Of a DNA stretch of 64,000 nt, positions 1-12,449 are shown piece by piece (the first letter of the stretch is position 1; every line of letters starts with the position of its first letter). The stretch is from Chrysomallon squamiferum. Taxonomy: Eukaryota > Mollusca > Gastropoda > Neomphalida > Peltospiridae. The stretch spans positions 12,069,329 to 12,133,328 of the forward strand of contig CM022678.1 of the NCBI GenBank assembly GCA_012295275.1, given 5' to 3'. Below the pieces are notes generated by a model, which saw only the letters and a list, made by a program, of their open reading frames with translations, had not been told where the DNA came from and made no database searches. Position numbers and translations under genes: made by a program.

Positions 1-165
1 ACTGTGCTTGCAGAATTCACTTCTTCACCATCAACACATCATCTGCTAGCAGAAGTATGTGAACCTGTTTCAAAGCAGCAGAAGCAGAAAGAAAATCTAT
101 CTGACATGTTTGCAAATACAATGTGACGTATTCAGCAAACTACTTCTCCACCAGCATTCAGTGTT

Positions 166-207
166 TGCTTTAGTTACAACAGCCCTGACCATTTCACTAG
201 GGACTGC
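166..207 (+). pseudogene. Gag CCHC zinc-knuckle remnant, copy 1
   Basis: Read from 166, the 14 codons give CFSYNSPDHFTRDC. This fits the retroviral-type knuckle C-x2-C-x4-H-x4-C, except that the second zinc-binding cysteine is tyrosine. The flanking frame has stops, so this is a decayed nucleocapsid motif and not a working domain. Confidence 0.6.
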
Positions 208-394
208 ACTAGAAACAGGCAGAGGTAGGTGGATAAGTAGAAGAGGAGGAAGTCAGTACCTAGTGGTACAACAAGAGGAGACCAGCAAGAGCAGGCAGGA
301 AACTTCGACCCTCTACTGTTGTGAGTCAGACAGTAGAGGAAAAAGGTTCTGACTTATCTGAGTCTGTTTCCAATCAAGAGTTTGCCAGAATGTT

Positions 395-760
395 CCTAAC
401 TGTCCTATAGTCCAAGTGTCTATTGGAGGGGTCGAAGTTGATTGTTTGTTAGATATTGGGTCAATGGTAACTACCATAACTGAGGATTTCTTCCACAACA
501 ACTTTGCTCCACTTGGTATTCAGTTCCTTGCAAGTCAAGGATGGCTCTCACTTAAGGCTGCCAATGGACTGGATGTTCTCTTTTGTGGATATACTGAACT
601 GGACACTGAAGCACAAGGCAAATTAGTTCTTGTCAGAGGAATCTTGATGGTGAACAGACCTAAAGACCAAGCCACACAGCTACAGAGGGTACAAGTACCA
701 TGTATACTGGAGATGAATGTCATTAGCCAATGTAGAGAATTTCTTGCTAAACACCTTGGT
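395..760 (+). pseudogene. Retroelement aspartic protease remnant, copy 1
   Basis: The frame starting CPIVQVSIGG contains LLDIGS where active retropepsins have (L)LDTGS/A, so the threonine after the catalytic aspartate is isoleucine. Downstream, a segment ending VPCILEMNVIS resembles the conserved (I)LGMN/D-type motif near the end of Ty3/gypsy proteases. The open stretch extends to about 955, and an overlapping frame (925-1299) continues as the spacer between protease and RT. Assignment rests on motif order next to an RT. Loss of the canonical active-site triplet and nearby frame breaks argue that it is inactive. Confidence 0.6.
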
Positions 761-1359
761 AAACACTTCTTAAGGAAATTGATTAGCAGGTTTGGTCAAA
801 AATGCCAGATAACTAATCTACAGACTGCCCAACAGATGAAAAGCATTAGTGGACAATGTCCAGTCTGTATTCCAGTTGAGTGTGCTGTTCTAATTGATGC
901 TATTTGTCAAACTGATCAGCACAGATGGAAGATAGGTCAGGACATTTACCTGTGAATGTTATGGTGATAAACACTCTAGTTCATGTTCAAAATGAACCGT
1001 TTCATGTGTGTGCTGTAAACGTAGGGTCTACACTGATCTGGTTGAAACCAAGAACTAAAGTGGGTGTTTTATCAACGGTGATAGCGGCAGATGAGCCTCA
1101 GTCAATAAACAAGATGGAGGTAGAATTTATAATCACAGAGAAAAGAGAAGAGGTTTACATGGAGCAGATTACAGTGGGTTCACAGAATTCAACATGTCAC
1201 AATGATAGATTGCATATTGATATCTCAAACTGTGATTGTTCTGATGAGCAGAAGAAAAAGTTAGAAAGAATACTTGGCAAATACTGTGATGTTACTTAAC
1301 TGATGCATTTGCTAAAGATGACCTTGATTTGATGTTTACATAACATAACATACATCCAA

Positions 1360-1890
1360 CTGATAACATCCAAGTGTCACAACCGTACAGAAGAATTTCA
1401 CAGTCAGTATCAGGAAGAGAAGAAGCACATCAAGAAACTTATGAAGCAAGATGTAATTTGACCCAGCCATAGCCCATATTGTCCTGTTGTTATAGTGAGA
1501 AAAACAGACAACGCAATTCATCTGTGTGTGGACTACAGGTGGCTGAATGCTAAAACTAGGAAAGACTGCTTTCCACTGCCTACAATAGAAGTCATTAGAT
1601 GCTTTGCACAGAGCACTTTGATTCACTACACTGGATATGGCCTATGGATACTCCCAAGTTGCAGTCAAGTATAAAGGCAAAGACAAAACTGCATTCATCA
1701 CGTAAATGGGTTTGTTTGAATACAATCAAATGCCTTTTGGTTTATCAGGAGCACAAGCCACATTTCAAAGACTCATGCAGCATTGCTCCTGAGAGCAGAT
1801 ATTTTAGTGTTACTAGTCTTCTTGGATGATATTGTAGTTTGGGCAAGTTCATTTGATGAACACCTAACAGACTAGAAAAGGTATTTAAAA
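1360..1890 (+). pseudogene. Reverse transcriptase remnant, copy 1
   Basis: In shifting frames one sees [44 protein letters not shown] and VFLDDIVVW. These are landmark motifs of Ty3/gypsy reverse transcriptases, in the right order, including the catalytic x-DD box as LDD. At least two frameshifts and several stops interrupt them. The thumb and RNase H are absent: the sequence passes directly into trinucleotide repeats after about 1890. Confidence 0.85.
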
Positions 1891-1907
1891 TTTTAAAATA
1901 TCTTATA

Positions 1908-1918
1908 ACAACACCACC

Positions 1919-1958
<40 letters not shown>

Positions 1959-1995
1959 CTAATAATAATGACAACGATAACAAAAACTATTATTA
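1908..1995. repeat. (CAC)n / (CAA)n / (TAATAA)n compound microsatellite
   Basis: A run of ACC/CAC repeats passes into CAA and TAA repeats at the point where the RT remnant ends. Copy 2 of the cassette has the same run with a different number of units, as expected from replication slippage. Confidence 0.8.
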
Positions 1996-2437
1996 TTATG
2001 ATAAATTTTCAGAAAATCTGATCTTTTGTTTGAGTTTTTTGTTGTTGTTGTTGCTAAAACCCACATTCCTCTGTAGTCAGTGTAACATTCGATACCCAGT
2101 ATTAAATTAAACAAGATTTATTTCTGATGACATAGCATTTTATCTGTGTCACGTGGTGGTTCTGAGTCATGTGATCAAGTGATTGTTGTCGTTCAGCTAG
2201 GACAGAAAAAAAATGTTCTTACAAGTATCAGGTCCGTACCTGAATTAAATCATAGATGTGGGCTTGCTGTTGTGTATTGTATGTCATTTCACCACTAATT
2301 ATTATTTTTTCTAAAGTAATAACATTCAGGATATATGAATGATAATAATCACAAACACAGAGGTTTGACCCGAACTGAATAAACATCATCTGCTAATGTA
2401 TGTTTCATATATGTAATAATATCTATATATCTATATC

Positions 2438-2471
<34 letters not shown>

Positions 2472-2754
2472 TTCCTTACCTTAGTCTTAAGAAATGAAAA
2501 ATTTATGATGTGTCTGGAAGTATTTATAAAGCTGTATGATGTGTGTGAGTTCTGTGTGTATTTTGTATGTTATTTATGTGAATATTTGACTGATTTAGGA
2601 ATGAATATTCTGTAGCTTTATGTAGCTCTGTTTAGACTTTGACCAAATAGAAACACACTAAAATAAAAAGCAATGCCAAATCATGAGACAACAAATATGT
2701 CTTCAAGTTTTCATAAACATATTTAGAGTGAATGTTATTAACAAAGCGTTATTT

Positions 2755-3800
2755 AAACTGCTATTATTACTATACTGTGTAGTATCTGTAGAGCTAACAT
2801 AAGTAGCAGTAACAGTAATAATAGTAATAATATAATACTTAGAAGAGTAGTAAGTAGTAGTAGTTCTAGTAGTAATACTAGTAATAGCAGGTATAATAAT
2901 AGTAGTATTGCTGAAGTAAGAGTGGGAGATTACTAGCGATAGCAGTTGTATCGCTGACCTAACAGTCACAGATTACTAGAAATAGAGATAGCATTCCTGA
3001 ACTAATCGTTTAGCAGTAATATTAGTAGAATTGCTGAAGTTGTCGATTAGGCACTAAAAGCAGTAGTATCGCTGAAGTAACAGTGATAGATTAGTGGTAA
3101 TATCGGTAGTATTGCTGAAGTAACAATGGCAGATTAGTAGTAATATTAGTAGTATCGCTGAAGTAACAGTGGGAGATTAGTAGTAATATCAGTAATATTA
3201 CTGAAGTAACAGTGACAGATTAGTAGTAGTAGAGGTAGTATTTCTGAAGTAACAGTGAGAGATAAGTAGTAATAACAGTAGTATCGCTGAAGTAACAGTG
3301 ACAGATTAGTAGTAATGGTGGTAGTATCGATGAAGAAACAGCGGCAGAGTAGTAGAAATAGCAGTAGATTAGTGGTAATATCAGTAATAATAATAGTGTA
3401 TTTCAAAATAGGATGTGCACTGTAATAAAGTAAGAATAATAGCAAAACGCGAAAAAGAATAATGAGAAGTTCACCAACCCGTGAAGGTCAGCGCGGGTTT
3501 CAACAGCAGCGTCGCCAACGTTCACACTAATAATAAAGATGTGTTTAATAATATATTTTAATACGGGATGCGCACGCTCAGAAATAATAATACTAGGTGA
3601 TAAAAAGCAAAGAATAATGATGAAAAGCATTCTAAAACTACGTTAGGAACAATGCCGGTACGACGGCAACGACGGCGACATTAATAGAAATTACAGTAAT
3701 ACATTTTAGCAGCTCAGAAAGCCGGTAGGACGGCGACATTAATAGAAATTAAAATAATATATTTTAATACGTGGTGCGCCCTCTCAGAATGTACGAAGAA
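2755..3800. repeat. Degenerate tandem array, unit about 40-50 bp
   Basis: A motif like GCTGAAGTAACAGTGACAGA followed by TTAGTAGTAATATCAGTAGT recurs roughly a dozen times with substitutions between about 2790 and 3400. From 3400 to 3790 a second, longer-period repeat appears: an ATATATTTTAATACGNGNTGCGC block occurs at about 3547 and 3754, and a CCGGTANGACGGC block at about 3655 and 3721. The array starts where the cassette homology ends. ORFs on the minus strand here are repeat artefacts. Confidence 0.7.
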
Positions 3801-4205
3801 TAATTAAGATAAATCTGAATGAACTGTTACGAATGCAATAAACATCTCTACCAAAAATTTTGAACACATTTCTGTAACAGTAATCAAACTATTCCAGTGA
3901 AGAAATTTCTGAATGTTGTTTATAATTTTCATTACACTTTATTTATCTTGAACTCGGTAGTCTCAGAAAATCAGTGCTGTGTTTTTAAACAAGTGCACAC
4001 TTCAGCATCAAACCTATCTCTGAAAATGTATCCTTTTTCATAGAACATGATTATTGTAAACACTCGTGTGAAAACAACTGTGATTTCTTAACAAGATTTT
4101 TCTGTTTTACGTTACAGTGTTGACTTTACCTTATCACAGTCCTCAAACTGAGACCCTTAACCACTGTGACACAAATGTACTGCAAGATCATTTGACACGG
4201 AAACA

Positions 4206-4254
4206 AAAGTGTGTGTGTGTGTGTGTGTGCGTGCGTTTGTGTGTGGGTGTGTGT
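4206..4254. repeat. (GT)n microsatellite
   Basis: Interrupted GT dinucleotide run, followed at about 4457-4486 by an (AT)n run. No gene is visible nearby. Confidence 0.9.
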
Positions 4255-4453
4255 GACAGTTATTTTTGGTGAAAAGATGGACCTATCTGTATTGCTCAAA
4301 ACATTTCTGAAGATTTCATAATTTCAACATGTAATTAACATGACTGTAAAATTATTCAGGAATGTTCAGTAATTAATTATTTAAATAAAAATATATTTTA
4401 ATGAAATGTTTTTGTTATTTTTCTATTATATCTGTATAATATCTATATTTTTG

Positions 4454-4491
<38 letters not shown>

Positions 4492-4617
4492 TCATAACTT
4501 AGTGGTGAACGCATTAATAAGCTCTTGACATGATTATATCTATATATGTATATTAGTAATATGAAGAGAAATTAGATTGTAGATAAGAAGAATGTATGTT
4601 TTGTATTTAATTATATA

Positions 4618-4809
4618 TTATTGGTCATTGTATAACTTGCTGATCAGACAGACTCCACACCTTTGTGTTGGATCATCGAATATTTCGTCCTCTTCATTAG
4701 AGTCGTAAGTGCAGCTTCGTTCCCAGCCCCCGCTACTCCCCGTGGAGTCGATTCGTCCATATTCAGCTGTTTCGCGCGCTAACTGAGATCTCTCAGCACA
4801 TTTTATCAT
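4618..4809 (-). CDS. Short ORF or first coding exon of unknown gene
   Basis: A 63-codon minus-strand ORF (starts MIKCAERSQ, contains SNEEDEIFDDPTQR) sits in a patch clearly richer in G+C and CpG than its surroundings. Its composition is protein-like, not repeat-like. A possible 5' splice site (CAAAG/GTGTGG) follows PTQR at about 4652, so it may be a first exon whose remaining exons lie outside the window. A perfect CRE octamer lies 2 nt upstream of the ATG. I recognise no domain. It could also be chance coding inside a promoter. Confidence 0.35.
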   Translation of the reverse strand: MIKCAERSQLARETAEYGRIDSTGSSGGWERSCTYDSNEEDEIFDDPTQRCGVCLISKLYNDQ

Positions 4810-4810
4810 T

Positions 4811-4818
4811 TGACGTCA
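4811..4818. promoter_or_regulatory. Perfect CRE octamer (TGACGTCA)
   Basis: The palindromic CREB/ATF consensus lies immediately upstream of the minus-strand ATG at 4809 and inside the CpG-richer patch. Chance occurrence of an 8-mer is not negligible, but the placement fits a promoter. Confidence 0.4.
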
Positions 4819-5283
4819 GTCTTCCAATACGAGGCGCAAGCGTTTAAAAAAATAAATAAAAATAAAACACGCGTTCACCTGCTGATAAGATTTAATGTAA
4901 AAAATAACTCCGCCTTCCTCTTAGTTTTCATTTGATGTTTTAGTCAAAGCGTTCTTGTTGGCGGATTCGCGATTTACTAAAGAAATGTAGTGATTAAGAA
5001 TGAACCGTTATTATATATACTGTTCAAATGGCCAGTCGCCAGGTCATCAAATGTGACCAAAGTTCCGTTTAAGCGACTGGGATGTTAGAAATATTATGGT
5101 TAATAACCGGAAATTTTTTTATTTGGGTAACCTGTTTTTTTCTATAAGTTATAACACAAGATAATACTTTTATAATAATTTTATCGCAAATATTTATTTC
5201 ACATAAAACGATCGCCGATAGTTCCATAAGTTGGACGTATCGGCTTGTCTTATTTGCCATCATCTATTTATAAACACTACTTT

Positions 5284-5521
5284 AAAGGATTATCGGTTGG
5301 TTAACGGAACACGTTTTCATAGGAGAACACTGTAACTAATTGTTTGCTATTGTTTTTCCTTTTCAATTCCGCTTTTAATTGGCTAAATTGAAGCCAACGA
5401 ACAAATTTAGCGAACTTTTAGAGCCTTACGTAAAGAATTATCGGTTGGTTAACGGAACAAGTTATCAAGGAAGATAACTCTATAACCTTGTATTTGCAAT
5501 TGTGTTTCGTTTTCAGTTCCG
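5284..5521. repeat. Imperfect direct duplication, about 88 bp, 148 bp apart
   Basis: Blocks 5284-5371 and 5432-5521 share ATTATCGGTTGGTTAACGGA and the downstream order GATAACNCTNTAAC...GCNATTGT...TTCCG with substitutions. They lie in the same CpG-richer zone as the CRE. Function is unknown. Confidence 0.55.
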
Positions 5522-5753
5522 GTAGGATTACTTACCCTGAACAAAAAATAAATAAAAATAAAAATAAAAAATAAAATAAACAAAGAAATAAAGAAAAAAT
5601 TCTAAAAAGAAAAGTTGAACGGTTGCATATTTTATAGAGGAAAGTCATTGATTTTCTTATTTTTGTCACACGCTAAACTTTATTCACTATCATTTCATGT
5701 TGCTTTCCTTTAATTTTTATTTCTTTTGAAAAACCCAAGCCTATAATACTATA

Positions 5754-5754
5754 A

Positions 5755-5805
<51 letters not shown>
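5754..5805. repeat. (ATT)n microsatellite
   Basis: About 17 ATT units. A homopolymer A20+/T8 follows at 6180-6209. Confidence 0.9.
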
Positions 5806-5806
<1 letters not shown>

Positions 5807-6239
5807 CATTTTTGTCAAGGTTTGTTTTAAAATGTCTTACCAGCAGATTTGTATAACTAGGACAAAATTTTTGTGGCTATTTTAATTAATAAAGAATTTT
5901 CATATTTCTTTTTAGATGTTGACAAATTAAGGTAAGCCGATACTTTCAGTTTATCGAACTACGAACAAACTTTTCAAGTGAAATAACTATTTGCTATAAA
6001 ATTATTAATAGTGGCTTTTGTTTTATAACTTATAGAAAAAGTAAGTTCTTGTAGATTAATATTATTTATTCATGTTAGAGACTGTTATAGAATTATATTT
6101 CGAAATCAGAATATTTTAAGTTTTAATCAGTTGTAATATATTTTATCTGGATAAACAAGACTCATTAAAATGATTTTTATAAAAAAAAAAAAAAAAAAAA
6201 AATTTTTTTATAAGAATTCAGATTTTTGTTTGTTTTGCT

Positions 6240-7350
6240 GCTGAAAAAGATATGATACTTCTGGGAGTTCTTCAAAGCACTCCAATGAACAAAGAGAGAA
6301 CTTGTATGGGTTTCTTCATTAGTATTTTTTCCTATTTAAGCAGCAGTTAATTTGTAATTTCTCCTTCATTTTTATAGAGGACATTTGAATGTATGTGGGG
6401 GGGTTACTGGTGTCTGCTTATATCTTCTATTGCTTTTTTACAGCATTAGTCAAAACAAACTCACAGCACTGCAAACTGAATGGGGTAACTCTGAGAGAGA
6501 AAAAAATCTGGCAGAAGAAAAAAGTAATTCACATGCCTTACATGTGAAGGCAGAGAAAGGATAGTTCAGTTTCTGCAGCATTTTCTCAAGATTATGACTA
6601 ATTTTGCTTAGGTGAGTCCCAGGATTCAAAGGGAGTGATTTGAAAATCTTTCTGCATGTGAGACTAAATCTTCACTTTGGAGGGAGTATCAACAGACTGC
6701 TATTGCACAGGGTAAGAATTCATTTGAATAATGTGTAATTTTTATATATTAAGTGATATCATTTTAAGGATATTATATTAATTCTTAGATTAATTGATTT
6801 TATATTGCAGTATGTTTTTGTTTGTTATTTTAAATTTTGTTTTCATTTTTATTTTTAAGAAAAAAGCTAATTGTCTTCTTCAGTTTGACTTGTCAGTACA
6901 AACAGTTCACATTCCAAACAGCCCACTCCAGCCTGAACCAGTTTACTTCCTTGTGTGAAGAAAATGTGGAATTTTTAAAATATGTTCTGAAGTTCTGAGT
7001 TAGAAATCTATCAGTTGGTGAGTCAGTTAATCTCTTAATTAATTAATTTATGTAATTATTTTTTGTATTGGCGTATTTGCTTTTTGTTTTGTTTGTTACT
7101 GTGTATGTTATTTATTTATTTGTTTAACCTATGTGTCTGTGCTATTTTATGTTTTTGAATTTATTTAGTCAAACATTTTTGTCTATTTATTTGTTTGAAT
7201 TAAAGTTTTAAACTGTTGCTATCAAGATGTTTTTAAGTGTAAATTCAGTTTTTAATTCACTGAATGTGTCATGTAGCATTAGGTGGTCACTGGACAAATG
7301 TGGACAGAGAAACAAGTAATATTTCATGGTTTCAGAAATTCCACAGCTAA
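6240..7350 (+). pseudogene. Decayed copy of a conserved uncharacterised animal protein family
   Basis: Protein-like pieces appear in order on the plus strand, separated by stops and frame changes: EKDMILLGVLQ (about 6245), SQNKLTALQTEWGNSEREKN continuing to HVKAEKG (6446-6560), SLWREYQQTAIAQ (to about 6710), VQTVHIPNSPLQPEPVYF then RKCGIFKICSE (6884-7000), and CGQRNK-stop-YFMV (about 7292-7335). From memory, these resemble successive conserved blocks of a large uncharacterised protein family common in invertebrate and fish genomes, with motifs like HYPxxPxQPGPIYF, RKCxIFG and DNCxGQNKN. The family name and its possible mobile nature are not certain to me. A strong acceptor-like tract precedes 6445, so some intron structure may survive. 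Confidence 0.45.
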
Positions 7351-10300
7351 AGTTTGGTGTTGTGTTTATTTTGTGTTTGAATTTGATTGTGTTTAGATTG
7401 GTGGGCTAGCTGGTTCTGAGTTTGATAATGTTGTTGTTATTAGTTTGTTACTAACATGATTTTGTGTTTGAAATTGATTGTATATAGATTGGTGGATAAG
7501 CAGATTCTGAGTCTGGTAAGGTTGTTGTTATTTAGTTTGTTACTAAAATGAGTTTGGGTTTTGATGATAAAAGGTGTAACTAATTTTTATTTTATTTGTT
7601 TACTATTTGCTGGTTGCAACATTCACCCACTCCAGTCTACATTTGAAGATGGCTGACTGTTGTTTAAAAATTAGATTGTAGTGAAAGATGAGGTTTAAAG
7701 GGTTGATCAGGGCCTAGATCCTTCATGAGATGTTTATTACTGAGAGTGGATTTTAACACAGTATTTCAATGTGTGTAGGTTTGTGTCTGTATTTTAATGG
7801 TTGTATGTTTTATTCTAACATGAGACTGTCAGGCAGTGTGATGTTTGGTAAAAGTTTTTACAAGATGTAATTATCTTCTGAATGTGGCATCCAAAGTTGC
7901 TGTCGAATGTGACTACTAAAAATTTGAATGATTTTCTTTGTTATTAAATGGTTATCTATTTTTAGTGTTATTTTGCTGTTATATTTCTTTCTTTTTTTCT
8001 TTTACTTTAGAGAGGAGGCATGCTGTCTAAGTGAAATCTTTATCTCTCAGTTTAAAGTCAGTCAGTCATTCAAGTTGTTTAGGTATGTTTGTGTTTGGTT
8101 GTTTAGAGATCTGCCTGCACACCAGTAATCTATAAATACTGTAATTACTTTTTTAAAATTTATTTATTTTTAAAATTGTTTTGCGAGGTATCAGGACTGG
8201 CTGGAGTTTCTATGGTGATGGACACTGCAGTAGCTGCATGCTAATGACTTCAGTTGTATCACTGTGTACATTTGGTTGTGTGCCACCAGTTCTGTCAGAG
8301 GCCACACAGAGTAAATGAGACCTCATTTCTGTCTGTTGGTAGTTGTAATTGTTGTCATGGCAGGTTTTCTGTTAAAGGTAAGTGTGGTCCAGTAGGTTGC
8401 TTTTCTCTCCATATACTGACATTAACTAGCTTGGCTTTGTTTGTGAATGAATCTTGTTGTAAACATTTTTTTTTATATTTCTTTTTTTTCTATCCAGGTA
8501 ATATATTTTGTGATATATTTAAAAAGTGAGTTGGGTGGGTTTTTTCAGTTTTTTTTTTTCACTCATTTGGCTTTGGGTTTGTTGTTGTTGTTATGCAGAC
8601 TGTTTTACTGTTTGCTGAGTCAGAGTTTCAGGATTAGTGTAGGAAATTCCCAGTAAGAAAATGTTGATCCCAGATGGTTACAGTGGAACCAAAAGTCTTT
8701 AAGAGTTTTGTGTTGATCCCAAAATAAATTTTCCGTGGATTCTTATTAATTATTTTCCATTCAGGGTTTTGTCCGAGTCAGTGTTTGTTGGTTTCTTATT
8801 TATCACCTTTTGCTTCTAGTCAACATTGTTCATTTTTAAAAACATTTAACTTCAAATTGGGTCTTTTTGCCTGCTGTCTTTTGTAAATCCTAATTTTCAT
8901 TTCTGAATCATTTGAGAATCATTTGAGTTAGTGGTTTTTATGTTTTCCATGTTGTTGTCTTTTTTTATTGGTGGGTTTGTTGTTATTTGTCCTGGTTCTG
9001 AAAGTTTAATGTGTGCAGTTGTGTGTATACTTCAATGGTAATTATTTATAACTCTAATATGTCTCTATTTACTTCAACACACACACACGCACACACACTT
9101 AAATATACAAACACACATACACATATTATTTTGTTTAGTGTTTTATTTTTCTTTCTCAGCCAGTCATTTTATTTTTGTATTTTCATTTCTTAGTTTGTTA
9201 CATTGCAAATTTAAAAATGTTTCTTCCTTTTAACAGTTATAATTAATTTATACTAGTATTATTTTTTATTATTATCATTAGTTTTATTATTATTATTATT
9301 ATTATTATTATATTAACTTTTAATAATTTTGGAGCTCTTATTTTAAAAATAAAAAATTGAGTGGATGGTGATTTAAGTGTAAAATAAATTTTAGGTTCCC
9401 TTCATTTTATTAAAAATGTGCTGTTGAATCCTGTCTTTGCAGTTAAATAAATATTTTAATAATTTGCAGTTTGGTATTTACTTATTTATTTGTTTTCATG
9501 GATTTTACACATTTTTGGTTGTTGTTTGATTTGTTGTTTTTTGTTTTGTTTTCTTAGATCTTTAATTTCTTTTCTTTTTTTTAAAATTTAATTTAGTCTG
9601 TATTTGTGAGAAAAAAATATCAAGATTAGTGAGTTGTCTTAAAACAAATGGAACACTCAGTTTTAAAGAATCCAGTCAGAGAATTAAAGGTGGATTGTAG
9701 ATTAGAATTTTTACTGTTATTTCTTGTTTTTAATATTTTATTGATTATTATTAATAATCTAAAAACCTCACAAAAACTGTTAAAACAGCTAATACTTTTC
9801 GTCTGTTTTGCAAGATAATATTTATCTAATTTACTTAAAATGTACTTAGCATGTTATGCAGAATCAACTTTTGATAAAAGTCAAGTATTTTCTGCTTTTC
9901 TATTTCCTTAAATTCTACTTTATCATTATAAATCTGTATACTCAAAACCCCCCGAAAATCCCAATTAAAAAACAAAAAAAATGAAAGAACTTAATTAAAA
10001 TGTTTTTCTAATATCGTATAGTTTTAAAAATTAAAACAAAACTTGGTAATTAATAAAATATTATCACCATTACCAAAAAATTGTATTACTTATTCTGCAT
10101 GGTTTTCAGTCATTTATAATGATTAAAATATGTAAACAGTTAATCATTTCTGTTCAAGTTGTGTTGTTTCTACATTTCTGTTCAAGTTGTGTTTCTACAT
10201 TTTATCTTTTACATGAAGGATGAATGATGAAGGTGGAGGCTGTAAATTAATGAGGAGATACAGAGTGAGTGAATGAATGAATTAATTAATATCTGTTTAA

Positions 10301-12410
10301 TTACATTTCATGGTTATTAGTTGAAAATATCATGATTTTTATTATTATTATTTTTTCACAATGTTGTTAAAAATGAATTATGACAACAGTGAAAATAAAG
10401 TTAGCTGGTACAACCTGGGTTTGTTTTGTTTCTTTTTTGTTGTTTTTAACAATTTTTGATTTCTTACTCACTGATTTTCTATGTTAAATAAACATTATCT
10501 TAAGTATTGAATAAAAAATTATTAGCAAGTATAAAATGCTATTATTAGTTATACGAATTTATAATGCTCAGTGTATACCAAGTTTGGGTTATTTTACCAA
10601 AACTATATAAATAAAAATATTCCTCACCATCTAATTTAATAAAAGCTTGGGAAAAATATACATATAAAATGAAAAACAAAAAACAGAATAATTTGAAATA
10701 CTTATTTCAACAAGAAAACAAAGTTTAACATCAAAACTACTTTTTCAAATGAAAAATAAAAGTTTAGAAAAACTTTTCAAAAATCCTTAATTAAAAATTT
10801 AGAAAAGCATGATATGAAATGTTTTTAAGTTTCAAATTAAAAATTGTTTCAAATATTTCATGATGTTTTAGAGTTGAGAGGCTATAAAACACAAAAATAC
10901 CAAGATTTCTAGTGATCAATAAAAATATATTAATAAAATATACATTGAAAAAAAAAAAAAGAATACCAAGACATTTGTTTACAAAAACTATAAAACTTAA
11001 TAAATAACTTGACATATAATGAAGCCTGCAAATTAGTGATTAAGAACATTTTCAGTTTCTGATTTTATCTTCCAAACAACAAATACATGGCAAACATAGG
11101 TTTACACAACTGATTCCATTTTATGTTTTAACGAAGTTTTATAGGCTAAATCTTTACCAGAACTCAAAAGAAGTGGAAGTTCAGTCATCTGTAAATATAA
11201 CATAGAAGTATACGAGTTTATTAAAACTTATAATATATATATATATATACATGATCAATAGTTTGCTAATAAACAAGAATCCAAAATGATCCCAGAGGTC
11301 ACTCTATCCTTGAAACATTACACTGTTTCCCATTCCACACTGAGCTCCATTAATAATTTATCAAAATAACAGAATTTGTTTTAAGATGAATGAAAAAAAC
11401 ATATTTAAAAGATTTGTCAAAAATAACTAAGAAAAACAGTGGTGGAAACACATTTCAGTTTATATTCTTACAATGGTTATAATACAGACACTATATGTGT
11501 ATGTAAATAAATCTATACTTTAATAGGATTTCCTGACTTATTCAGTTAAACAGTGAATATATTTTATGTATCTGTGATGTTCATTGTTCTTTGTAACAAC
11601 AAACTTGATTTAATCTGACAAGAAATCATTTTCTCAACTGACGGCATTTTGTACTGTGACAGGAAACCACATGTTGGTCTCAAACCACCATTAATCTCTA
11701 CAGAATTTTAAAGACTTTATCAATTGTTAAATTCTAAATGAAAATTAGGATTATGTTTGATCAGTTTTTAATACTTTATTTTTTTTTTTAAACATTTGCA
11801 GTTTATAAAGTTAAATTCAGTTATTTTAAATATAATAAATAATTAGTAAAATAATAGATCTGTTTCAATAGCTATTATATTGATGAAAAATGTGATTTAT
11901 TTTTTATTTTCTTAGCTGCTTTTCCTAATTATTTTCTTTCCTTATTTTATTTTATTTTTTTTTCTAGTCAAATTGGTTATCAATTCTTTTAGTTCACTGT
12001 GGTAAATGACTGGAATAAAGTGAGAGAGAAAACTGTAAACTATGAATTAAACTGCTGTGTTTTCAGTGTGATTATCAAACACTTCTCACTAGTCAATGAG
12101 TAAGTCAGTGTATGAAGTGTGGGTAGTCACACAATCACATCACATTAGTGCTTCCAGCAGACTGTTTCTATAAAAGAAATTGAAATGTGTCTTCCTGTCC
12201 ATGTGTGCACATGTAGTTAAACATTTCAGACAGAAAATCCTTGAATGTAGAAAATACAACAGATTTAGATAATTAAACCATTCAACACAATCTGCAGACA
12301 TTTCTGTTTTACAGAACAAAATGATATTTTCAAAGTCAGTGTAAGACAGTATTTATTAATTATAATTGTATTTATGTTTGTATAGAGGAAAGAATATGTT
12401 AATATTTCTT
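7351..12410. other. AT-rich intergenic DNA without recognisable genes
   Basis: Contains scattered short simple repeats, for example (CA)n near 9078-9112 and (ATT)n at 9285-9312. ORFs here are T-rich with no domain-like sequence. Isolated splice-site-like signals (AG at about 8009, GTAAGT at about 8379) are not backed by coding sequence. Confidence 0.6.
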
Positions 12411-12449
12411 CTAGCTGTCTCTTGAATTTTTTAATGTTACAAACAAAAT

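Larger units (their letters stand above)
1..2750 (+). mobile_element. Decayed Ty3/gypsy-type retroelement cassette, copy 1 (left edge cut by window)
   Basis: The unit carries, in order on the plus strand, a gag zinc-knuckle remnant (166-207), an aspartic protease-like stretch (about 395-760) and a reverse transcriptase remnant (about 1360-1890) broken by stops and frame changes. After 1890 it runs into (CAC)n/(CAA)n repeats and about 850 bp of non-coding AT-rich DNA. No RNase H or LTR is recognisable. The same 2.75 kb recurs at 12950-15700 with only a handful of substitutions plus microsatellite length changes, and homology stops abruptly after the shared bases ACAAAGCGTT. Gag-protease-RT order and motifs are established for Ty3/gypsy elements. 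Neither copy can encode an active element. Confidence 0.85.

Noticed and set aside
1-2750. The two 2.75-kb repeats as LTRs of one long element
   Set aside because: They carry internal gag, protease and RT motifs, which LTRs do not, and the 10 kb between them shows no element coding sequence in the expected order.
5920-8385. Spliced non-coding RNA suggested by several good donor/acceptor-like sites on the plus strand
   Set aside because: The better-supported reading is decayed coding sequence at 6.2-7.35 kb; the remaining sites are too few and scattered to define a transcript.
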